Assembly (NCBI GenBank): GCA_041661585.1
Contig: JBAZUC010000052.1
Location: forward strand, 1-5,323
DNA length: 5,323 bases
Direction of reading: 5' to 3'
Source: JAPLXD01 sp041661585
GTDB lineage: Bacteria > Patescibacteriota > Minisyncoccia > Moranbacterales > UBA11712
Shown piece by piece: positions 1 through 5,068 of the stretch (within the stretch, counting starts at the first letter, position 1; every line of letters starts with the position of its first letter). The notes below the pieces were generated by a model, which saw only the letters and a program-made list of their open reading frames with translations, did no database searches and was not told the DNA's origin. The position numbers and the translations under genes were made by a program.

Positions 1-1
1 T

Positions 2-292
2 CAAGCGAAAATGAGAAATCAAAGTGGATATGATTTTCGCCAGATCACGGAAAAATCTGTGATAAGAAACAGTAACGGTGATCCGGTCGCGATCAACCAG
101 ACTGGGTTCAATGATGTCAGAATGAATGAGGAAAGGGAGATCAATTTCAATTGGAGCAGTACGTTTCAAATTGATCCTATTTCAGCTAAGATAGAAATTG
201 AATCGGAAGTGAATGTCTTTGAAAGCGACAACTACATGAAGCAGCACGGCGTGCCGGGCCAGTACGGAAGCTACGAATTCAATAAGCAATAA
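2..292 (+). CDS. C-terminal part of unrecognised, probably extracytoplasmic protein (5' end outside window)
   Basis: The reading frame is open from the first complete codon at position 2 to a TAA at 290-292. The ATG at 11 has no ribosome binding site in view, so this is most likely the C-terminal ~96 residues of a longer protein. The visible part is hydrophilic, with no membrane segment. Its middle (residues ~40-70 counted from the ATG) alternates polar and hydrophobic residues (INFNWSSTFQI, AKIEIESEVNVFESDNY), as expected for the strands of a beta-sandwich. I do not recognise a named family. The motif-like stretch EVNVFESDNY resembles, from memory, the ends of uncharacterised envelope proteins in Parcubacteria, but this is a weak basis. 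The stop lies 6 nt before rodA, so the two are probably co-transcribed and translationally coupled, which suggests a cell-envelope role. It is certain to be coding only to the extent that frame and operon spacing show. Confidence 0.6.
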   Translation, partial: QAKMRNQSGYDFRQITEKSVIRNSNGDPVAINQTGFNDVRMNEEREINFNWSSTFQIDPISAKIEIESEVNVFESDNYMKQHGVPGQYGSYEFNKQ

Positions 293-298
293 AATAGG

Positions 299-1411
299 AT
301 GGTCAAAAATATCTTGAGGCTGGATTGGCTGCTTCTGACTGCCACGTTGCTTCTTGTCGGTTTGAGTTTAGCAACTCTTTTTCCGATCAGCTACACCGGC
401 AGCGGACTCACTCCAGGCGAAGGAAACAATTTTATTCGGCAGGCAATCTTTTCCATTCTTGGGATTGTTGTTTTTTTTATTTTTTCTTTTCTTGATTATC
501 GTGTTCTTCGGGGTTTGTCGCCGGTTTTGTTTTTGACGGGGATTTTTCTTCTTTTGGCGGTTCTTGTTTTTGGAAAGATTATTCGCGGAACTTCGGGATG
601 GATCAGCCTCGGATATTTCAATTTTCAGCCGGTTGAATTTTTCAAACTGGTGGTTGCGATCACTCTCGCCAGATATTTTTCTCTGAACGCGAGGACCATT
701 CACGAAATGAAGCATATCTTTATTTCGGGTGCTCCGGTTCTTCTTTCGATTCTCCTGATCCTTGCCCAGCCGGATCTAGGCTCCGCCTTGGTGGTCATCG
801 GAGCCTGGGCGGGGGTGCTCCTCATCAGCGGAGCGAAAAAAAGTTATTTGGCCGCGCTTGTTTTGGCCGGAATTTTGATAGCCGCATTGAGCTGGCAATT
901 TTTTCTCAAAGATTATCAAAAAGAGAGAGTAACGGTTTTTTTGAGTCCTGCCAATGATCCTCTGGGTGCCGGATACAACGTGCTTCAATCGACGGTGGCG
1001 GTGGGATCCGGAGGCATGTGGGGAAAAGGGCTTGGGCATGGTTCGCAAAGCCAGCTCAATTTTTTGCCCGAAAAACACACAGATTTCATTTTTGCCGTTG
1101 TTGCCGAGGAGCTTGGATTTGCGGGCACTGTTTTCGTCCTTGTTCTGCTTGTTGTCATCTTGACAAGGCTTTTTGCCATATCCCGAGACAGCCGGGACAA
1201 TTTTGGAAAATTGCTGGCGAGCGCGATTGCAATCATCATATTTATCCAAATAGTCGTAAATATCGGTATGAATATCGGAATAGTGCCGGTCGCGGGACTG
1301 CCTCTTCCGCTCTTGAGTTATGGAGGAAGTTCTCTTTTGATAACATTTGCAATGCTTGGGATCGCAGAGAGTATCTATCGCCGAAGCAGGCAGGGATTCG
1401 GTATGGGTTGA
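299..1411 (+). CDS. rodA: RodA, SEDS-family peptidoglycan glycosyltransferase of cell elongation
   Basis: RodA is an integral membrane enzyme that polymerises lipid II into glycan strands, normally paired with a class B penicillin-binding protein, during side-wall growth. The 370-residue length fits the family, and about ten hydrophobic segments are visible, the first at residues ~10-30. SEDS hallmarks appear in order: RGTSGW with the conserved Trp at 101, QPDLG at 157-161, DPLGAGYNVLQS at 220-231, GKGLGHGSQSQLNFLPEKHTDFIF with the presumed catalytic Asp at 262, and GLPLPLLSYGGSS at 333-345. NFLPEKHTDF favours RodA over FtsW. The ATG at 299 follows the upstream stop by 6 nt and lacks a well-spaced Shine-Dalgarno site, consistent with coupling to the gene before it. 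The protein begins directly with the family-typical LDWLLL segment, supporting this start. The gene ends in TGA. No partner PBP2 gene is in the window. Identification is firm; RodA versus another SEDS paralogue is slightly less so. Confidence 0.95.
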   Translation: MVKNILRLDWLLLTATLLLVGLSLATLFPISYTGSGLTPGEGNNFIRQAIFSILGIVVFFIFSFLDYRVLRGLSPVLFLTGIFLLLAVLVFGKIIRGTSGWISLGYFNFQPVEFFKLVVAITLARYFSLNARTIHEMKHIFISGAPVLLSILLILAQPDLGSALVVIGAWAGVLLISGAKKSYLAALVLAGILIAALSWQFFLKDYQKERVTVFLSPANDPLGAGYNVLQSTVAVGSGGMWGKGLGHGSQSQLNFLPEKHTDFIFAVVAEELGFAGTVFVLVLLVVILTRLFAISRDSRDNFGKLLASAIAIIIFIQIVVNIGMNIGIVPVAGLPLPLLSYGGSSLLITFAMLGIAESIYRRSRQGFGMG

Positions 1412-1426
1412 CGAAAAACTTATTTT

Positions 1427-1454
1427 TTGCTAGTTTTCATTGGTAATAGATAAT
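1427..1454 (+). promoter_or_regulatory. Likely sigma-70-type promoter of rplY
   Basis: A -35-like TTGCTA (1427-1432) and a -10 box GATAAT (1449-1454) are separated by 16 nt in the 51-nt gap after rodA. Transcription would start near 1461, only about 2 nt before the rplY ATG at 1463, which implies a leaderless or nearly leaderless mRNA. No Shine-Dalgarno sequence precedes the ATG, which agrees with this. Read-through from rodA is also possible, since no convincing terminator lies between the genes. Confidence 0.5.
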
Positions 1455-1462
1455 ACATACAG

Positions 1463-2182
1463 ATGACAAAAAATATCACGCTTGACGCGAAAATCAGAAC
1501 GAAGACACCGGAAAAAGAAGCGCTGAAGGATGCGATTCCCGGTATTCTTTATGGCAGACAAATTGAAAATGTGATGCTGTGGCTCGATCGGAAAAAATTC
1601 AGCAAGCTCCATGAGGAAACGGGCGAGAGTACGGTTTTCAAATTGGCTCTCGACGGAAAGGATGAACGCAATGTTTTGATCAAAGAAGTCCAAAAAGATG
1701 TTTTGAGTGGCGTTCCGCGCCATGTTGATTTCTATCAAGTGCGAATGGATGAGGAAATCGAAGCGGAAGTGGAATTGGTTTTCAAGGGAGAATCGGCGGC
1801 GGTCAAGGAGCTGGGAGGAATTTTGGTGAAAAATATGGATGCGATCGATGTGAAATGTTTGCCGGGCGATCTGCCACCGGAAATTGAAGTTGATATCACG
1901 CCTATCAAGACATTTGATGATTATATCTATGTGAAAGATCTTCCGGTTTCTGAAAAAGTTGAAGTGCTTGCTGATGCCGAAACGGTTGTGGCAATGGTCT
2001 CGCCTCCGCGTTCAGAAGAAGAGCTTGCCGGCCTTGAAGCCGAAGTGAAAGAAGACGTGACGAAAGTGGAAGGAGTCGTGAAAGAAGAAGAAACAGCTGA
2101 AGGCGAACCCGCCTCTTCGGCGGGCAAGGAAGAAACGTCCAAGCCAGCAGAGAAAAAAGAAGATAAAAAAGAAAAGAAATAA
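1463..2182 (+). CDS. rplY: Large-subunit ribosomal protein bL25 (L25/TL5/CTC type)
   Basis: bL25 binds 5S rRNA in the central protuberance of the 50S subunit; the long CTC/TL5 form carries an extra C-terminal beta domain. Here residues ~3-92 form the L25 domain, with the typical GILYGRQIENVMLWLDRKKF region and the RHVDFYQV end (86-93). Residues ~97-181 form the TL5-like beta domain (AEVELVFKGESAAVKELGG, then LPPEIEVDI and YVKDLPV). Residues ~184-239 are a low-complexity tail rich in Glu, Lys and Ala, ending in a run of lysines; such tails vary in length among CTC proteins and are probably disordered. The total of 239 residues is within the range of the long form. The ATG at 1463 has no Shine-Dalgarno site and sits 8 nt after a -10 box, so translation may be leaderless. 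An intrinsic terminator follows 15 nt after the stop, so the gene appears to end its own transcription unit. Confidence 0.94.
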   Translation: MTKNITLDAKIRTKTPEKEALKDAIPGILYGRQIENVMLWLDRKKFSKLHEETGESTVFKLALDGKDERNVLIKEVQKDVLSGVPRHVDFYQVRMDEEIEAEVELVFKGESAAVKELGGILVKNMDAIDVKCLPGDLPPEIEVDITPIKTFDDYIYVKDLPVSEKVEVLADAETVVAMVSPPRSEEELAGLEAEVKEDVTKVEGVVKEEETAEGEPASSAGKEETSKPAEKKEDKKEKK

Positions 2183-2196
2183 TATAAAATGTTTCA

Positions 2197-2232
2197 AAGC
2201 ACTCGACGCCCCAAAGCGCCGGGTGTTTTTTT
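2197..2232 (+). terminator. Rho-independent terminator after rplY
   Basis: CACTCGACGC (2200-2209) pairs with GCGCCGGGTG (2216-2225) across a CCCAAA loop, giving a ten-position stem with one A-C mismatch and one G-U pair. It is followed by seven T (2226-2232). The A residues at 2196-2198 can extend the stem into the T run. This closes the rodA/rplY side and insulates the next gene. Confidence 0.88.
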
Positions 2233-2251
2233 GTGGAGAATGAGATATAAT
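2223..2251 (+). promoter_or_regulatory. Likely promoter of the transglycosylase gene, strong -10 box, weak -35
   Basis: A perfect TATAAT lies at 2246-2251. The -35 position at 17-nt spacing (2223-2228, GTGTTT) is poor and overlaps the terminator T run. The predicted start is near 2258, about 2 nt before the ATG at 2260. There is no Shine-Dalgarno site at a usable distance (GGAGA at 2235-2239 is 20 nt away and upstream of the predicted transcript start), so the mRNA is probably leaderless. Confidence 0.55.
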
Positions 2252-2259
2252 AAAATAAA

Positions 2260-3543
2260 ATGAAAAACAATAGGCTAAAATTAAATAATTATTTTATATT
2301 GGCGGCAGCAATATTCTTTTTGATATCTAATTTTGTTTCAGCAGCGCCCAGTGACGCCCAGCAGCAGGAGCTGAAAACCAAAATAAACACTCTGCGAAAT
2401 CAGATTCAAGGATATCAAAAAGAAATATACAACAAAGGCCAGCAGGAAGAAACTTTGCAGGGGGATATAACTGACCTCGAAAAAGATATTGCGAAAATGG
2501 AACTGCAGATCCAAGAAACAGAATTGGTGATCCAAAGCCTCAATCTTGATATTGCCGACAAGCAGGAAGGGATCGAATCAATGCAAAAGGAAGTGGATGC
2601 AAAAAAAGAAATGCTTGCCCGCTTTATGCAGGAGCTCTATGAGCAAGGCAGCGCGACATCAATTGAAATGACGCTTGGCAGTGAAACCTTCTCGGACTAT
2701 TTTTTTCAAGCGGACAGCCTTGAATCGTATGAAGAAAGAACGAGGGAAATATACGATCAGTTTGTGTATCTGCGCGAGGGGCTCGAAAAAGAAAAAGAGG
2801 ATTTGATCGGACGCAAAGAAGAACAAATGAATCTCAAAGCGATGCAAAATGATCAGCAAAGCGTTTTGGATCAGCAGAAATCGACAAAAAATTCTCTCTT
2901 AAGCCAAACAAAAAATGAAAAGCAGACGCTTTCAACCCGGATGGACAAATTGCAAGAGGAGCTGAATGCTTTGCAGGCGCTCGGCGAGCCGATCAACATC
3001 GACCAGGCCGTCAGCGCGGCGCGCTATGCTTCGGGACTGACAAAGGTGGCGCCGGAATTTTTGCTCGGAATGCTTCGCATTGAATCAGGGCTGGGAACGA
3101 ATGTCGGAGGAGGAAAGTACAAAACGGATATGAATCCCGTCCAATGGGACACGTTCAGAAAAATTTGCGGCGAACTAGGGATCGATCCGGGCAATGTTCC
3201 GGTATCGCGGAGAGCTTGCTACAATAGCAACGCGAAAGATGGATGCGGGGGATGGGGAGGAGCGATGGGGCCGGCGCAATTCATGCCGAGCACTTGGATG
3301 GGATACAAAAGCAGAGTGGAAAAGATTACCGGAGAGATTCCGGCAAACCCGTGGGATCTCAAAGATTCCCTTGTGGCGATGGGAATCAAACTTTCGGCGG
3401 TGGAGGGAGTGACGTCAGGGAATCGCGCGGCTTGGGCAAAAGCGGCGGGAATGTATCTGGCGGGAGGCAATTGGGAAAACTATTCTTGGTACGGGGATCG
3501 AGTGTTGTCCTATGCGGACGGATTCAAAAAAATAATGAAATAA
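2260..3543 (+). CDS. Secreted coiled-coil protein with C-terminal MltB-like lytic transglycosylase domain
   Basis: Lytic transglycosylases cleave the MurNAc-GlcNAc bond of peptidoglycan, leaving 1,6-anhydro ends. Residues 1-28 look like a signal peptide (basic start, hydrophobic core 11-26, cleavage probably after VSA at 28). Residues ~32-240 are Gln/Glu/Lys-rich heptad-like coiled coil, interrupted at ~117-160 by MLARFMQELYEQG and MTLGSETFSDYF, a pattern known from the FtsEX-regulated coiled coils of CwlO, PcsB, RipC and EnvC. Residues ~250-427 form a lysozyme-like domain: LLGMLRIESGLG with probable catalytic Glu275, GAMGPAQFMPSTW (334-346), and a late Ala/Gly-rich helix, AAGMYLAGG (395-403). 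The GAMGPAQFMPSTW motif is closest to MltB-type enzymes. A ~50-residue insertion with Cys303, 320 and 329 separates Glu275 from that motif. There is no lipobox, so it is probably not a lipoprotein. The gene stands alone between a terminator and the next promoter. Activity is inferred; gating by FtsEX is a hypothesis, and no ftsEX gene is in the window. Confidence 0.87.
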   Translation: MKNNRLKLNNYFILAAAIFFLISNFVSAAPSDAQQQELKTKINTLRNQIQGYQKEIYNKGQQEETLQGDITDLEKDIAKMELQIQETELVIQSLNLDIADKQEGIESMQKEVDAKKEMLARFMQELYEQGSATSIEMTLGSETFSDYFFQADSLESYEERTREIYDQFVYLREGLEKEKEDLIGRKEEQMNLKAMQNDQQSVLDQQKSTKNSLLSQTKNEKQTLSTRMDKLQEELNALQALGEPINIDQAVSAARYASGLTKVAPEFLLGMLRIESGLGTNVGGGKYKTDMNPVQWDTFRKICGELGIDPGNVPVSRRACYNSNAKDGCGGWGGAMGPAQFMPSTWMGYKSRVEKITGEIPANPWDLKDSLVAMGIKLSAVEGVTSGNRAAWAKAAGMYLAGGNWENYSWYGDRVLSYADGFKKIMK

Positions 3544-3582
3544 ATTTGTCAAGTCTTTTCGAAAAAACAGTTACTTGAATAT

Positions 3583-3611
3583 TTGACTTTATGCAAAAAT
3601 AGTTATATAAT
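3583..3611 (+). promoter_or_regulatory. Near-consensus sigma-70-type promoter of the CAP-domain gene
   Basis: TTGACT (3583-3588) and TATAAT (3606-3611) are separated by exactly 17 nt, differing from the bacterial consensus at one base. Transcription should start near 3618, leaving a leader of roughly 118 nt before the TTG start at 3737. The imperfect inverted repeat TCAAGT (3549-3554) / ACTTGA (3573-3578) lies just upstream of the -35 box; an operator role is possible but unsupported. Confidence 0.82.
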
Positions 3612-3631
3612 ATACAAAGTAAGATCCAAAA

Positions 3632-3691
3632 GAGAAGGGGATTTTGCGCAGGGTGATTTGCATGGGTGTAAATCGCTTTTTGTTTTTCTCC
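3632..3691 (+). promoter_or_regulatory. Possible structured leader / attenuator-like hairpin upstream of CAP gene
   Basis: GGGTGATTTGC (3651-3661) can pair with GTAAATCGCTT (3668-3678) across a six-base loop: 11 continuous pairs, five of them G-U or close equivalents. A U-rich stretch with two runs of five T follows (3677-3681 and 3683-3687), like a weak intrinsic terminator. An outer helix GAGAAGGG (3632-3639) with TTTTTCTC (3683-3690) would capture the U tract. GATTT at 3640-3644 can also compete for AAATC at 3670-3674. No known riboswitch class was recognised. The G-U content makes the fold uncertain. Confidence 0.35.
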
Positions 3692-3726
3692 AAAAATTAT
3701 TTTTCTAATTCCATACTTAATATAGC

Positions 3727-3733
3727 GGGGTGA
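3727..3733 (+). promoter_or_regulatory. Shine-Dalgarno-like site that selects the TTG start
   Basis: GGGGTGA at 3727-3733 matches the 3' part of the ideal GGAGGTGAT pairing register. In that register the start codon falls a few bases later, which fits TTG at 3737 (3 nt gap) better than the ATG at 3749 (15 nt gap). It is the only clear ribosome binding site in the window. Confidence 0.6.
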
Positions 3734-3736
3734 GCT

Positions 3737-5068
3737 TTGATTTCAAGGATGAGCCCAGAAAAGCAGTGGGTGAATCAGCTGAATAGGGTGAGCTCAAAAA
3801 CAAAAACGAAAATATTTTCGCTGATTTTTGTTTTGGCAATAACTTCGGCAAGTTTGTATATATTTTCTGCAGCGGGAACAACAAACGCTTCGGATATCAC
3901 TATAAGCAAAGTGATCGAGCTTACCAATGCTTCAAGGGCAGGAGCTAGCGAGAGCAATCTCAGCTTGAATGAAAAACTATCGCGTGCGGCGGAGGCCAAA
4001 GCGGACGATATGATCGCAAAAAACTATTTTTCTCATACCTCGCCCGGAGGCGTAACACCTTGGAAATGGATCGATGGAGAAAGCTATGACTATAGCTATG
4101 CCGGTGAAAACTTGGCAATGGATTTCCAATCAGCTGAAAAAATGGAGGACGCTTGGATGAAAAGTCCCACTCACCGGGCGAACATATTGAATGAAAAATA
4201 TAAAGATATCGGAGTGGCAGTGAAGACTGGAAGCATCAACGGAGACGAAACGATTCTTGCCGTCGTGATGTTTGGGTCGGGAGACAAGAAAACTGCAGCT
4301 GCCAAAAATCCACAGACGGATGTTTCAAGCGCGAAAGAGAAAGATTCCGCTGAAAATGTTTTTCCGGTGCTTTCGTCCGCCGAACCGAAAAATGCCGCGA
4401 TGAGTTTTCAAGAGCCTGTGATCACTAGTCCGCAAGAGGGCGAGCGGTTGTCGGGCAATGAGGTGAAAATAGCCGGACGAGCTCAGTCGGGAAGTGAAGT
4501 CAATGTTTTTGATAATGATGATTTTCTTTATTCAGCAAAGGTCGATGCGAATGGATGGTTTTTTCTGAACAAAAATTTTTCTGAAGGAAAGCACAATTTG
4601 CTGGTCAAGAGCCGCAGTAGAGATTCTCAAGAGTCGCAGACAAGTTTTTTCATTGATCAGAAAAAGCCGGAGATCGAGTATCATCTTTTCGCCGATCGGA
4701 ACAATGCGCAGCAATTTTTTCTGGAGACGAGCGCAAACAAAAAGGGCTGTACGTTTCAGCTTGACGGGGATTCAAGGTATGCCGCCGAGGGGAGCAAAGC
4801 ATTGTTCGTCGTCGACTCAAGAAAATCATCGATCATATTGCGGGTTTCAGACCAAGCAGGGAACAAAGATTTCAAGCAGATAAATCTGGCGAACTATTAT
4901 GCCGGCAGCGGAAATGATAAAAACAATGTTTCAGAAAAATTGGCAGCGCTCATATTTCCGCCGGAAAACGTTTTCGCGCTGAATTCGGGAAGGGAAGCGA
5001 TGAAAAAAAATCTGGGGATATCTCCACATCAGTTTCTCGCATCGAGGATAGCGATCAAAAACAATTAA
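3737..5068 (+). CDS. Secreted/anchored CAP (SCP/PR1-like) domain protein with two Ig-like domains
   Basis: Residues 1-25 are a polar, basic leader and ~26-46 a hydrophobic segment, forming either a long signal peptide (possible cleavage after TNA at 51) or a membrane anchor. Residues ~56-181 are a CAP domain with its conserved signatures: NYFSHTSPGG (His100), YAGENLA (Glu124), and W-x-KSPTHRANIL followed by DIGVAV (His146). His100, Glu124 and His146 match the usual CAP cavity residues. A linker rich in Ala, Ser, Lys and Asp (~183-222) leads to an Ig-like domain (~226-308; VITSPQEGERLSG, VDANGWF, EGKHNLLVKS) and a second one (~309-387, ending VSDQAGNKDFKQINL). The last ~55 residues are unassigned. 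The start is taken as TTG because of the Shine-Dalgarno-like site; ATG at 3749 would shorten the protein by four residues. CAP proteins have varied or unknown activities, so only the domains are certain. A strong promoter lies upstream. Stop is TAA. Confidence 0.87.
   Translation: MISRMSPEKQWVNQLNRVSSKTKTKIFSLIFVLAITSASLYIFSAAGTTNASDITISKVIELTNASRAGASESNLSLNEKLSRAAEAKADDMIAKNYFSHTSPGGVTPWKWIDGESYDYSYAGENLAMDFQSAEKMEDAWMKSPTHRANILNEKYKDIGVAVKTGSINGDETILAVVMFGSGDKKTAAAKNPQTDVSSAKEKDSAENVFPVLSSAEPKNAAMSFQEPVITSPQEGERLSGNEVKIAGRAQSGSEVNVFDNDDFLYSAKVDANGWFFLNKNFSEGKHNLLVKSRSRDSQESQTSFFIDQKKPEIEYHLFADRNNAQQFFLETSANKKGCTFQLDGDSRYAAEGSKALFVVDSRKSSIILRVSDQAGNKDFKQINLANYYAGSGNDKNNVSEKLAALIFPPENVFALNSGREAMKKNLGISPHQFLASRIAIKNN

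Noticed and set aside
368..1249. Long minus-strand and alternative-frame open frames across rodA.
   Set aside because: They are antisense or shifted shadows of a confidently identified rodA and have no recognisable motifs.
1413..1438. GAAAAACT / AGTTTTC imperfect inverted repeat after the rodA stop, considered as a rodA terminator.
   Set aside because: AT-only weak stem with a bulge, and its T run lies in the loop and not after the stem.
1409..1449. Read-through of the rodA TGA as glycine, as in code 25 lineages, adding about a dozen residues.
   Set aside because: RodA already ends at a normal family length, and the added residues have no family resemblance.
3243..3578. A 111-residue plus-strand frame overlapping the end of the transglycosylase gene and running past its stop.
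   Set aside because: Gly/Arg-rich composition typical of a shifted frame of a GC-richer coding region; no ribosome binding site and it overlaps the catalytic domain.
3549..3578. TCAAGT / ACTTGA inverted repeat and inner TTTTCGAAAA, considered as a terminator of the transglycosylase gene or an operator.
   Set aside because: Loop of 18 nt, weak stem and no following T run; operator role is possible but nothing else supports it.
3618..3736. The CAP-gene leader as a ydaO (cyclic di-AMP) or GEMM (cyclic di-GMP) riboswitch, since GGGTGA-type strings occur and such switches control wall genes elsewhere.
   Set aside because: The leader is too short and lacks the conserved core blocks of either class that I can recall.
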